The translations under genes and the position numbers were made by a program. Shown piece by piece: positions 50,664-58,287 of a stretch of DNA of 64,000 nt. Each line of letters starts with the position of its first letter. Within the stretch, counting starts at the first letter, position 1. The notes beneath the pieces are model-generated. The model was not told the origin of the DNA, did no database searches, and was given only the letters and a program-made list of their open reading frames with translations. Origin of the DNA: AC-51 sp963749895 (GTDB lineage Bacteria > Actinomycetota > UBA4738 > HRBIN12); contig CAVVOG010000003.1 of the NCBI GenBank assembly GCA_963749895.1, positions 1,240,001 through 1,304,000 of the forward strand, written 5' to 3'.

Positions 50664-51703
50664 GGGTACACCGCCAGCGTGGGCAGACCGGTCTCCTCGG
50701 GCAGGCCCAGGACGAGGTTCGCGTTCTGGATCGCCTGGCCGGCGGCGCCCTTCACCAGGTTGTCGAGCGCGCCCACGACGATCGCCGTGCCCGTCCGCGG
50801 GTCGGCGACCGCCTGGAGCTCGACCACGTTCGTCCCTCGCGTGCGCTTGGAGTCGACCATCCCACCCGGGGGCAGGACCCGGACGAACGGCCGGCCCTCG
50901 TAGGCCGCGACGAGCGCCTCGGTGAGCCGTTCCGTCGTGACCCCCTCGGCGAGGCTGGCGTAACAGGTCGTCAGGACACCACGCACCGTGGGGACGAGGT
51001 GCGGCACGAAGGTCACCGGGGGTGTGAGACCCGTCGCGAGCTCGAGACCGCGCTCCATCTCCGGCGTGTGCTGATGCACCGGCAGGCGATAGGGACGCAC
51101 GGAGTCCTCGGTCGAGGTGAACAGCGACGACTCGCTCGCGCTGCGACCGGCTCCCGACAACCCGGTCTTGCCGTCGACCCGGATCGGGCCGGGTTCGATC
51201 AGACCCTCGGCCAGCAGTGGGGCGCACCCCAGGATCACCGGCGTCGGGTAGCAGCCCGGGTTCGCGACCAAGGTCGCGCCCGCTATCAGGTCCTCGAACA
51301 ACTCGGGGATGCCGTAGACGGCCGTGGGAAGCAGCGCAGGCGCCGGATGTTCGAACCCGTACCAGAGCGGGTAAGACCCCGCGGTCAGGCGGAAATCCCC
51401 GGCGAGATCGATCGCCGTGAGCCCCGCGTCGATCAGGGCAGGAGCCAGCGCGGCGAACGCTCCGTGTGGCAGCGCCGAGAAGACCAGATCGGCGGCTTCT
51501 GTGATCGCCGCGGACTCCATCTCGGCGAGCGTCAGATCGGCGACCGGCAGCGAGGCCAGGTGCGGATGGGAGGCTCCCAGGGCGGCACCCACCGACCCCT
51601 TCGCGCCGACGAAGGTCACGTCGATCGACGGATGGGCAGCCAACAGCCGCACGATCTCGCCTCCCGAGTACCCGGACGCCCCGAGGACCGCCGCTCTCGT
51701 CAT
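50660..51703 (-). CDS. argC: N-acetyl-gamma-glutamyl-phosphate reductase
   Basis: NADPH-dependent reductase of arginine synthesis, 347 residues. 'AAVLGASGYSGGEIVRLL' binds NADPH and the catalytic Cys151 is in 'LVANPGCYPTPVILG'; 'HQHTPEME' carries the active-site His. ATG 51703 is chosen over ATG 51709 because the -10 CATACT ends 7 bases before it and there is no ribosome-binding site, so the mRNA is probably leaderless. First gene of a seven-gene operon and the point of ArgR control. Confidence 0.96.
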   Translation of the reverse strand: MTRAAVLGASGYSGGEIVRLLAAHPSIDVTFVGAKGSVGAALGASHPHLASLPVADLTLAEMESAAITEAADLVFSALPHGAFAALAPALIDAGLTAIDLAGDFRLTAGSYPLWYGFEHPAPALLPTAVYGIPELFEDLIAGATLVANPGCYPTPVILGCAPLLAEGLIEPGPIRVDGKTGLSGAGRSASESSLFTSTEDSVRPYRLPVHQHTPEMERGLELATGLTPPVTFVPHLVPTVRGVLTTCYASLAEGVTTERLTEALVAAYEGRPFVRVLPPGGMVDSKRTRGTNVVELQAVADPRTGTAIVVGALDNLVKGAAGQAIQNANLVLGLPEETGLPTLAVYP

Positions 51704-51719
51704 CTGCATAAGTATGCAG
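51704..51719. promoter_or_regulatory. ARG box (ArgR operator) overlapping argC promoter
   Basis: CTGCATAAGTATGCAG: a perfect 7-bp inverted repeat around AG. The core TGCAT-AAGT-ATGCA differs from the E. coli ARG half-site TGAAT by one symmetrical base per arm. It covers the -10 and touches the argC start codon, so bound ArgR would block initiation. Confidence 0.8.
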
Positions 51720-51739
51720 TCGGTGGGTAGAGGTGTCAC
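51711..51739 (-). promoter_or_regulatory. argC promoter (-35 GTGACA, 17 bp, -10 CATACT)
   Basis: On the minus strand GTGACA at 51739-51734 (5 of 6 to TTGACA), a 17-base spacer, and CATACT at 51716-51711. The transcription start would fall on the A of ATG 51703. Confidence 0.7.
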
Positions 51740-51764
51740 ATGCCGATCCAGCGCATGCGGGGGG

Positions 51765-51770
51765 TAGGCT
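51765..51770 (+). promoter_or_regulatory. Putative -10 hexamer of RmlC-like gene
   Basis: TAGGCT ends 8 bases before ATG 51779; divergent from the argC promoter. Confidence 0.4.
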
Positions 51771-51778
51771 CTCGGCCC

Positions 51779-52339
51779 ATGGGTGAGCTCCGCGTGTCCC
51801 CCGGCCCGTTCGAAGGACTCTGGCTGATCGACCTCGAGGTCCATGAAGACCCTGACCGTCCGGGCGCGTCGTTCCGCGAGGCGTTCCACGCCGAGAAGAT
51901 GCAGACGCTTGGGCTCCCGCCCTTCGCCCCCGTCCAGTGGAACGTCTCCGCATCCCGATTGGGGACCCTTCGGGGGATCCACGCCGAGCCCTGGGAGAAG
52001 CTGATCCACGTCGCGCAAGGCGAGGCGTTCTCAGCGATCGTCGACCTGCGACCCGGATCGTCGACCGCGGGACACGTCTGGACCGGCCGGCTCACGAGCG
52101 CGCACGCGGTGTTCCTGTCCCGTGGACTCGGCAACGCCTTCCAGGCCCTCAGCGACACCGTCGTGTACGCGTACCTGGTGAACGACCACTGGCGTCCCGG
52201 AGTCCCCTACCCGGCGATCCGCTACGACGACCCCGAGATCGCGATCGACTGGCCGATCACCGACGAGCGCCTCTCGCTGTCGGCGAAGGACCGCTCGAAC
52301 CCGTCGTTGCGCGAGTTCTGGACGGCAGCGAGCGACTGA
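51779..52339 (+). CDS. dTDP-4-dehydrorhamnose 3,5-epimerase-like (RmlC-fold) protein
   Basis: 186-residue cupin-fold protein of the RmlC family. It keeps 'LGTLRGIHAEPWEKLIHVAQ' with the catalytic-region His of RGxH, and 'VYAYLVNDHWRPG' with the Tyr region. But the usual GxAHGF segment reads 'SRGLGNAFQALSD', with Asn in place of the His. Activity as a 3,5-epimerase is therefore uncertain; a 3- or 5-epimerase or a related sugar-nucleotide enzyme is possible. No other rhamnose gene is adjacent. ATG 51779 is supported by TAGGCT 8 bases before it. Confidence 0.75.
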   Translation: MGELRVSPGPFEGLWLIDLEVHEDPDRPGASFREAFHAEKMQTLGLPPFAPVQWNVSASRLGTLRGIHAEPWEKLIHVAQGEAFSAIVDLRPGSSTAGHVWTGRLTSAHAVFLSRGLGNAFQALSDTVVYAYLVNDHWRPGVPYPAIRYDDPEIAIDWPITDERLSLSAKDRSNPSLREFWTAASD

Positions 52340-52343
52340 GCGC

Positions 52344-53201
52344 CTACGCCCCCCGGCACGGCTCGCGCCACGCGCCCAGGGCCGACCGCTTGCGCAGGAA
52401 GTTGAACCCACGGGTGTTGGCGGCAGGACAGAACACGGCGGTCTCGAGTCGGTACTCGACGCCGAACACGGGCTCCCCGGCCTCGATGAAGGGGGTCAGG
52501 CGCCGACACTCCTCGTACTGATGGCACTGCTCGTTCACAGCGGCGTCGAAGTACGGCAGGAGCGACTTCACCTGGCCTAGATCGTTCTTCAGGAACGCCG
52601 TCAGGCCCCGCCGGTGCGCCTGGTTCGCGAGGAACACGTTGAAGCGCAGCTGGTCGGAGTCGGTCAGCGGGAAGCCGGTGTGGTTCCGGTAGCCGTCGAC
52701 GTTGTCGAACTCGATCCCGTCGAAGCCCTTCCGGGCGCACATCGCGATCCGGCCCCTCATGATCGACCGCAGCAGGTCGAGCCTGCGGACGTCGAGCCAT
52801 CGCTCGCCGGCCCAACCGTTCGACCGCCCGAGGACCTCAGCGGGGAAGCGGTCGGCGTCGGGCCGCCACTCCTCCCATGACCCCGCGCTCACGTAGCACA
52901 CGGCACGGATCCCTCGGTCGTGCATCGCTCCGACCAGCCGGCGCGTCGCCTCGAACCCGTCGACGTCGTACATGTCGACATCGAGCAGGTCGACGGGACG
53001 CGGCGGGCTCTGCAGCTGCCACTGCCAGGACACGACGAGCGGCGGTTCCCAGCACCCGGGGCACGGTCGTGGCGCCGGCAGGACCGACGGTGGCTCCGCC
53101 CGAGGGCGTTCGACCTGCGCCCGGGCCGCCTCGGGAGCGCCGACGGCCGCGAGCGCCGCAAGCACGCCCGCGACCGTCAGCGTCCTGAACCCCCACCTCA
53201 C
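52344..53201 (-). CDS. Secreted glycoside hydrolase, GH114 (endo-alpha-1,4-polygalactosaminidase-like)
   Basis: 285-residue exported protein with a signal peptide ('LTVAGVLAALAAVGAPEAARA', cut near residue 28, core VAGVLAALAAVGAP). The TIM-barrel core has 'LDVDMYDVDGFEATRRLVGA', 'AVCYVSAGSWEEWRPDADRF' and the acidic 'GFDGIEFDNVDGYRNHTGFP', the Asp/Glu-bearing strand of GH114. Homologues cut galactosaminogalactan-type polymers. Six Cys residues suggest disulfides outside the cell. GTG 53201 is the only reasonable start. Convergent with the RmlC-like gene. Confidence 0.82.
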   Translation of the reverse strand: MRWGFRTLTVAGVLAALAAVGAPEAARAQVERPRAEPPSVLPAPRPCPGCWEPPLVVSWQWQLQSPPRPVDLLDVDMYDVDGFEATRRLVGAMHDRGIRAVCYVSAGSWEEWRPDADRFPAEVLGRSNGWAGERWLDVRRLDLLRSIMRGRIAMCARKGFDGIEFDNVDGYRNHTGFPLTDSDQLRFNVFLANQAHRRGLTAFLKNDLGQVKSLLPYFDAAVNEQCHQYEECRRLTPFIEAGEPVFGVEYRLETAVFCPAANTRGFNFLRKRSALGAWREPCRGA

Positions 53202-53241
53202 CCCAGGGGTATCGGCGCTCTCCCTCAGCCTCCTTGACGCC

Positions 53242-54231
53242 TCACCCGATCACCGTGAGCGACGGTGCCGGGTCGTCCGAGGGCTCGGCGGCGCTCGCGT
53301 GGGCACGGGCGATCGACCCACGCGCCTTGCCGAGCTGCGACCGCATCTCGTCCGCCCCGTTCGTCAGCATCGTGGCGGCGCGAACCATCCGGTTCTCGAC
53401 GACCTGTTCGAGCGCGTCGAGCGCACCGGCCAGCTCGGACAGACTGGCCTGGACGTCGGCCGCGTCGCCGTATCGCTGTACGAGCGAGTAGAGGAACAGC
53501 ACGATCGGCAACGCCGACGAGTAGGGAACGATTACGACGCCTTTCGCGTAGGCATCGGCGTGGGCCCGCTTCAGCACGGCGTAGGCAGCGTCGGGGATCG
53601 CCGCGACCGCCACCGGCGCGGTCACCGCCGGGTCCAGGTACTGCGCGACCTCCCTGGCACGCAGGGTGACGGCCTTCTCGACGTCGCGGGCACACGCGTC
53701 GCGGGTCACCGGGTCGGTGGCCGCCTCGAGCCGCTCGAGCTCGCCGAGCGCCGTCCACTTCGAGTCGATCGGCAGGCGGCGTCCGTCCGGCAGCAGGAGC
53801 CCGAACTCGACGACCTTGCCGTTCACCCGGACGTCGTTCGCCAGCAGCCCTGGAGGGAGCTGGGCGAGGTGCTCCCGCAGGATGTGCTCGCCCGAGCGCC
53901 CCTTCGAGGCCCCCCCGGCGAGCACGGTCGCCAGCCTGCGGACGACCTGCGCCTGCTCCTCGTCGGTCCGGCGACGTTGCTCCTCGCGGACGCGGAGGTC
54001 GTCGAGGGTGCGGCGCGCGCCATCGAGGCCCTGGCGGAGCTGCTCGGACACCAGTTCGCGTTGCGCGCCGGCATCGGCGATCCGCCGCAGTTCTGCAGCC
54101 TGAACCTCGAGCTGTGCGTGGACCCGATCGTCGGTGTCACCGTCCGGGCGTCGCCACAGCACGATCGCGATGCCACCGAGCACACCGAACACCGCCGCGA
54201 CCGTTGCGACCGCGATCACCTGAGCATCCAC
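53242..54231 (-). CDS. rmuC: DNA recombination protein RmuC
   Basis: 329-residue RmuC, shorter than the E. coli protein (about 475), mainly in the coiled-coil part. An N-terminal membrane anchor ('VIAVATVAAVFGVLGGIAIVLW') is followed by a coiled coil (about 40-100) and the PD-(D/E)xK-like RmuC domain: 'GRSGEHILREHLAQLPPGLL', 'VEFGLLLPDGRRLPIDSKW' and 'AYAKGVVIVPYSSALPIVLF'. Known to limit DNA inversions at short inverted repeats. GTG 54231 with GGAGG 5 bases upstream decides the start. Confidence 0.88.
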   Translation of the reverse strand: MDAQVIAVATVAAVFGVLGGIAIVLWRRPDGDTDDRVHAQLEVQAAELRRIADAGAQRELVSEQLRQGLDGARRTLDDLRVREEQRRRTDEEQAQVVRRLATVLAGGASKGRSGEHILREHLAQLPPGLLANDVRVNGKVVEFGLLLPDGRRLPIDSKWTALGELERLEAATDPVTRDACARDVEKAVTLRAREVAQYLDPAVTAPVAVAAIPDAAYAVLKRAHADAYAKGVVIVPYSSALPIVLFLYSLVQRYGDAADVQASLSELAGALDALEQVVENRMVRAATMLTNGADEMRSQLGKARGSIARAHASAAEPSDDPAPSLTVIG

Positions 54232-54342
54232 GTACACCTCCGAGGGGGAAGCCGACCACACCAACGTAGCGACCCCCTCTGACACGGATGGCCGAACCGG
54301 GTCCGTGAGCGCCGGCACGCCACCTGTGCCAGCATCCGACCT

Positions 54343-54924
54343 ATGGCGGCAACCCACCCGATCGCGACGGTCGTCGCGGAGCGCGGGGAGATCACGGTGC
54401 GGCTCCTGCGCAACGAGATGGCCGACTTCGCCTTGATGGCGCGGTGGCGCGCGAAACCCCACGTCCGCGCCTGGTGGGACCCCGACGAGCCACCGCCCAC
54501 CTGCGAGCAGATCGCCGCCCACTACGGGACGTACATGCACCCGTCCTCCCCGACCACACCGTGCATCATCGAGATCGCCGGACGCCCGGTCGGCTACGTC
54601 CAGTTCTACCGGTGGGCCTCCTTCGCCGAGGAAGCCCGCGAGATGGACGTCGAGTTCGACGACGGGACCTTCGGGATCGACATCCACGTGGGCGAGGAGG
54701 ATGCGATGGGCAAGGGGGTCGGCACGCGAACGGTCGAGCTGCTCTGCGAGCACCTGGCCGATGCTCACCGCGCCACCGGGTTCGCCCTGACCACGGAGAT
54801 CGGGAACCTCCGCGCCCAGCGTGCCTACGAGAAGGCTGGCTTCACCAAGGTTCGGCAGGTCCTGGATCTGGACACCCGTGACGGCGAACGCGCCCGCTGC
54901 TGGCTGATGACTCGCCCTGCGTGA
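54343..54924 (+). CDS. GNAT acetyltransferase, AAC(6')-like
   Basis: 193-residue acetyltransferase. 'VRLLRNEMADFALMARWRAK' with 'HVRAWWDPDEPPP' resembles the start of AAC(6')-type and siderophore-type (IucB-like) acetyltransferases. 'GIDIHVGEEDAMGKGVGTRT' is the acetyl-CoA loop and 'NLRAQRAYEKAGFTKVRQV' the C-terminal motif. Aminoglycoside acetylation is only one possibility for this broad family and nothing nearby supports a resistance role. CAGCAT 7 bases before ATG 54343 could be a -10. It precedes the aminotransferase by 13 bases. Confidence 0.8.
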   Translation: MAATHPIATVVAERGEITVRLLRNEMADFALMARWRAKPHVRAWWDPDEPPPTCEQIAAHYGTYMHPSSPTTPCIIEIAGRPVGYVQFYRWASFAEEAREMDVEFDDGTFGIDIHVGEEDAMGKGVGTRTVELLCEHLADAHRATGFALTTEIGNLRAQRAYEKAGFTKVRQVLDLDTRDGERARCWLMTRPA

Positions 54925-54937
54925 GAGGCTCCGCGAG

Positions 54938-56272
54938 ATGATCGCCCAGGGCAACCTCGACCGTGACCGGATCCGGCTCCTGTACGCAGACGAACTGGAC
55001 CGTTTCCGCGACGCGCGTCCGGCCAGCCTCGCGCTCCTGGAGCGCGCCCGCGCGCACATGCCGAACGGCACGCCGATGACGTGGATGGCCTCCGACAACG
55101 ATCTCCCGATCTTCATCGACCGGGGCGACGGCGCCGGCTTCACGGACGTCGATGGGTTCACCTACGTCGACTTCAACGCCTCGGACCTCGCGATGTTCTG
55201 CGGGCACGCGAACCCTGCCGTGATCCGCGCGGTGACCGAACGGGTTGCACGCTCGACCCAGTTCCTGCTCCCGACATCCGAAGCGATCGACGTCGCCGAA
55301 GAGCTCGCTCGTCGCTACCCCGTCCCGGCATGGCAGTTCACCCTGTCGGCCTCACAGGCGAACACCGAGGCGATCCGCGTCGCTCGGGCGTCGACCGGAC
55401 GCGAGGTGGTCCTGCTCTTCGAAGGCCACTACCACGGCCACTTCGAGGAGGGGCTCGTGGGACTCGAGGACGGCGAGCCCACCCCGCTCCAACGAGGACT
55501 GTCGAAGGGTGTCACCGGCCGGGTCCGGATCGCCCAGTTCAACGACGTGGACTCGCTCGGGCGCGCGCTCGCTCCCGGAGACGTGGCGATCGTCCTGACC
55601 GAGCCGGCCCTCACGAACTACGTCCACTTCCTCCCGCCGGCAGAGGGTTGGCACGAGTCGCTCCGGCGGCTCACCCGTGAGCACGGCACCGTGCTCGCGT
55701 TCGACGAGACCCACACGCACGTCGTCGGGCCGGGTGGTGCGACCGGTCTGTGGGGCCTCGCACCGGACGTGGTGACGATCGGGAAGGCCGTGGCGGGAGG
55801 GATCCCGCTCGGCGCCTACGGGGTCAGCGAGGCCCTCGCCGCCGAGCTCGACGTCCGTCGGGAGGTCGCCACCGGCGGCACGCTGTTCGGCAACCCCCTG
55901 TCGCTCGCCGCGGCGAAGGCGACCCTCACGGAGGTCCTCACCCCGGAGGCCTACGCGCGCACGACGGCCCTCGGCGCTCGCTTGGCCGACGGGATCGAGG
56001 CGTCGATCCGGGAGCGCGGTCTGCCGTGGACCACCTATCGATTCGGGCCGCGCGCCGGCCAGTGGTACGGGCCGGCACCATCCACCGGCGCTGACGCGCT
56101 CGGCCTCACGGACCTCGAGCTCACCCGCCTGCTGCGCATCTGGCTCGCGAACCGGGGGATCTGGGAGGCGATCGCCGGGGCGGGACCGACCGTCCCGGTG
56201 CCCGCGACCGAAGCCGACGTCGACCGCTACCTGGATGGCTATGCCTCGCTGCTGGCCGAGCTCACGCGCTGA
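54938..56272 (+). CDS. Class III aminotransferase (GSA-aminotransferase-like)
   Basis: 444-residue PLP-dependent aminotransferase. PLP Lys283 lies in 'APDVVTIGKAVAGGIPLGAY' and the phosphate/ring motifs are 'SASQANTEAIRVARASTGR' and 'VLAFDETHTHVVGPGGATG'. It resembles glutamate-1-semialdehyde aminomutase and related enzymes, but the early region and the context (no haem genes) argue for a catabolic amine or amino-acid aminotransferase. It sits 13 bases after the acetyltransferase and 15 before the C45 hydrolase, giving a likely co-expressed trio. Confidence 0.85.
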   Translation: MIAQGNLDRDRIRLLYADELDRFRDARPASLALLERARAHMPNGTPMTWMASDNDLPIFIDRGDGAGFTDVDGFTYVDFNASDLAMFCGHANPAVIRAVTERVARSTQFLLPTSEAIDVAEELARRYPVPAWQFTLSASQANTEAIRVARASTGREVVLLFEGHYHGHFEEGLVGLEDGEPTPLQRGLSKGVTGRVRIAQFNDVDSLGRALAPGDVAIVLTEPALTNYVHFLPPAEGWHESLRRLTREHGTVLAFDETHTHVVGPGGATGLWGLAPDVVTIGKAVAGGIPLGAYGVSEALAAELDVRREVATGGTLFGNPLSLAAAKATLTEVLTPEAYARTTALGARLADGIEASIRERGLPWTTYRFGPRAGQWYGPAPSTGADALGLTDLELTRLLRIWLANRGIWEAIAGAGPTVPVPATEADVDRYLDGYASLLAELTR

Positions 56273-56275
56273 GGC

Positions 56276-56281
56276 CATACT
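56276..56281 (+). promoter_or_regulatory. Putative -10 hexamer of C45 hydrolase gene
   Basis: CATACT ends 6 bases before ATG 56288, the same hexamer as at argC. Confidence 0.35.
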
Positions 56282-56287
56282 CCCGCC

Positions 56288-57370
56288 ATGACACCCCCTC
56301 CCGAGGTCGACCTCATCCGCGTCGAGGGCACGCATCGCGACGTGGGCCTGCAGATGGGCGAGGCCGCGCGCGACACGATCCGCGCCGACATCGCCGCCGT
56401 CTGGGACGACCTACCGTCCGGCCGGACGAAGGGCGAGCAGCTCGAGATCGCCGCCGACTACCGCTCGTTCACCGAGCCGCGGCTCCCATGGCTGATCGAA
56501 GAGCTCGACGGATGCGCCGAGGCCGCCGGCGTCGACCCGCTCGAGTTCTTCGCGTGCTCGATGGAGGAGATCTGGTACGAGCCTCGCGTCCGCGCGACCC
56601 AGGGACGCTGCAGCGATCTCGTGGCGGGCCCCGCGGCGACCGCCGACGGTCACCTGATCGTCGGCCACACGAACGATCTGCGTCCGAGCGCCGAGCCGCG
56701 GATCGTCGCGCTCGAGAAGAAGGTCCACGGCGAACCGGTCGTCTTCCAGCTGGGAGGGATCCCGATCCTGTCGGTCGGGTGGAACTCGGCCGGCCTCTCA
56801 CTGACCGGCAACGAGCTCAGTCCGAACGACGAGAAGCTCGGGATCAGCCGCGATCACCAGGTCCTGGAGATGATCCGGACCCGGACGCTCGACGAGATGG
56901 TGGCCGCGGCGCTACGACCCGACCGTGCCTCCAGCTACAACAACGTGCTCACCTCGGCCGACGGCAGGGTCGCGAACGTCGAGGGCAGCGCGACCGACGC
57001 CGAGGTGACGGGGCTCGACGAGACCGGACACCTCGTCCACACGAATCACTACGTGTGCGACCGGATGCTGCCGTACGAGGGCGACCCCGAGTACGCGCAC
57101 CGCTCGAACGTCCGCTACGAGCGTGGACGGGAACTGCTGGCGGCGCAGGAGCCCGCATCGATCACGATGACGCGCATGCGCGAACTGCTGGCCGATCACG
57201 AGACGAAGCCCGACTCGATCTGCAAGCATCCGGAGTTCGGCACGCCCAACTCGAAGACCGTCTTCTGGTGCGTCGCCGACGTCACCGACGGCGTGATCCA
57301 CTACGGGCGCGGCAACCCCTGCGATTCGACGCGGCAGGAGTACCGCTTCGCCGACTACGCCGTCGCCTGA
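56288..57370 (+). CDS. C45 family autoproteolytic acyltransferase/hydrolase
   Basis: 360-residue Ntn-hydrolase of the C45 family (acyl-CoA:6-aminopenicillanic acid acyltransferase-like). The probable nucleophile is Cys108 in 'RATQGRCSDLVAGPAATADG', exposed after self-cleavage; 'VGHTNDLRP', 'GIPILSVGWNSAGLSLTGNE' and 'LVHTNHYVCD' are family motifs. Members hydrolyse or transfer acyl groups on amides such as N-acyl amino acids or beta-lactam cores. With the upstream aminotransferase and acetyltransferase it may recycle an acylated amine. Ends 16 bases inside the convergent ankyrin gene. Confidence 0.83.
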   Translation: MTPPPEVDLIRVEGTHRDVGLQMGEAARDTIRADIAAVWDDLPSGRTKGEQLEIAADYRSFTEPRLPWLIEELDGCAEAAGVDPLEFFACSMEEIWYEPRVRATQGRCSDLVAGPAATADGHLIVGHTNDLRPSAEPRIVALEKKVHGEPVVFQLGGIPILSVGWNSAGLSLTGNELSPNDEKLGISRDHQVLEMIRTRTLDEMVAAALRPDRASSYNNVLTSADGRVANVEGSATDAEVTGLDETGHLVHTNHYVCDRMLPYEGDPEYAHRSNVRYERGRELLAAQEPASITMTRMRELLADHETKPDSICKHPEFGTPNSKTVFWCVADVTDGVIHYGRGNPCDSTRQEYRFADYAVA

Positions 57371-57768
57371 CGGACCAGCCCGAGGGTCTCGTCGTCGCCG
57401 GACCCTTGCGCGAACGCAAGCGCGTCGCGGCCGTCGTCGGTCGTCGCGCTCGGATCCGCACCGGAGGAGAGCAACAGGCGAACGAGCGCCGCGTCGCCGT
57501 GCTCCGAGGCAGCGTGCGGGGCCGTGAACCCCTGGGACTGCCGCAGGTTCGGATCGGCGCCCGCTTCCAGTAGCCGCCGCGCCGCCTCGAGATGACGGCC
57601 GCTCGCCGCGGAGTGCAGCGGCGTCCCGGTCATCCAGCAGGTGCCGTGAGCGTCGACCTCCGCACCGCGCGACGTGGCCAGTCCCGGCTCGCGGGCCAGG
57701 ATCGCCCGGACCCGGTCGACGTCGGCGTCGGCGATCGCCCTGAAGAGATCGTCGGAGGTGCTTGCCAT
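57355..57768 (-). CDS. Ankyrin-repeat protein
   Basis: 137-residue protein made almost entirely of ankyrin repeats: 'DLFRAIADADVDRVRAILAR', 'GTPLHSAASGRHLEAARRLL', 'GFTAPHAASEHGDAALVRLL' and 'GRDALAFAQGSG' are successive units. A cytoplasmic protein-protein interaction module; the partner is unknown. GAGAGGAAGG precedes ATG 57768. Divergent from the MarR gene, with the palindrome at 57794-57816 between them, so it is probably controlled by that regulator. The tail overlaps the C45 gene by 16 bases. Confidence 0.85.
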   Translation of the reverse strand: MASTSDDLFRAIADADVDRVRAILAREPGLATSRGAEVDAHGTCWMTGTPLHSAASGRHLEAARRLLEAGADPNLRQSQGFTAPHAASEHGDAALVRLLLSSGADPSATTDDGRDALAFAQGSGDDETLGLVRQATA

Positions 57769-57793
57769 CTGGCCTTCCTCTCACTATCGTCTG

Positions 57794-57816
57794 TATTTGC
57801 TTAGGCTAAGCAAATA
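57794..57816. promoter_or_regulatory. 23-base palindrome, candidate MarR operator
   Basis: TATTTGCTTAG-G-CTAAGCAAATA: perfect 11-bp arms around one G, in the 57-base gap between the divergent ankyrin and marR genes. Its right edge overlaps AAATAT (57812-57817), which ends 8 bases before the marR ATG. The centre also agrees with the DtxR/IdeR box at 15 of 19 positions, but no such regulator is nearby. Confidence 0.75.
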
Positions 57817-57825
57817 TCAGACCGA

Positions 57826-58278
57826 ATGAACGCGTCAAGGCGAACTTCCCCAACGCGAGAGGTCGAGGCGGTCGCGGACCGGCTCCACTCCGCCGCCCTG
57901 CACCTGTTGCGTCGCCTGCGCACGGAGGACGACGCCCTCGGCGTCTCCCCTCCCCGCCTGTCGGCGCTCTCGGTGGTCGTGTACGCGGGTCCGATCGCGA
58001 TCGGCGCCCTGGCGGCCACCGAGGGTGTCGCGGCGCCGACGATGTCCCGTCTCGTCGACGGACTGGAGCGGGACGGCCTCGTGACCCGGGAGCCCGACCC
58101 CGGCGACGCCCGTGGTGTCCTGGTTCGGGCCACGACGCGCGGCCGGCGGATGCTGTCGAAGGGCAGATCCCAGCGCGTCCGTGCGCTCGCGGACGGACTC
58201 GGGAGCCTGTCGGCCGAGGAGCTGGCCGCGATCGGACGCGGAGCGGAGCTGATCGAGCGCGTCACGCGTCAGGCGTGA
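57826..58278 (+). CDS. MarR-family transcriptional regulator
   Basis: 150-residue winged-helix dimeric regulator. 'LSVVVYAGPIAIGALAATEG' and 'VAAPTMSRLVDGLERDGLVT' form the helix-turn-helix, then 'REPDPGDARGVLVRATTRG' the wing with its conserved D-x-R. A short N-terminal and a long C-terminal helix make the dimer interface. The strong palindrome in its promoter suggests it represses itself and the divergent ankyrin gene until an unknown ligand binds. ATG 57826 is preceded by AAATAT and no ribosome-binding site. Confidence 0.88.
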   Translation: MNASRRTSPTREVEAVADRLHSAALHLLRRLRTEDDALGVSPPRLSALSVVVYAGPIAIGALAATEGVAAPTMSRLVDGLERDGLVTREPDPGDARGVLVRATTRGRRMLSKGRSQRVRALADGLGSLSAEELAAIGRGAELIERVTRQA

Positions 58279-58287
58279 CGGATGCCG

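Noticed and set aside
54343..54924. Aminoglycoside resistance gene
   Set aside because: Only general GNAT similarity; no resistance context, and the downstream aminotransferase and C45 hydrolase suggest metabolism.
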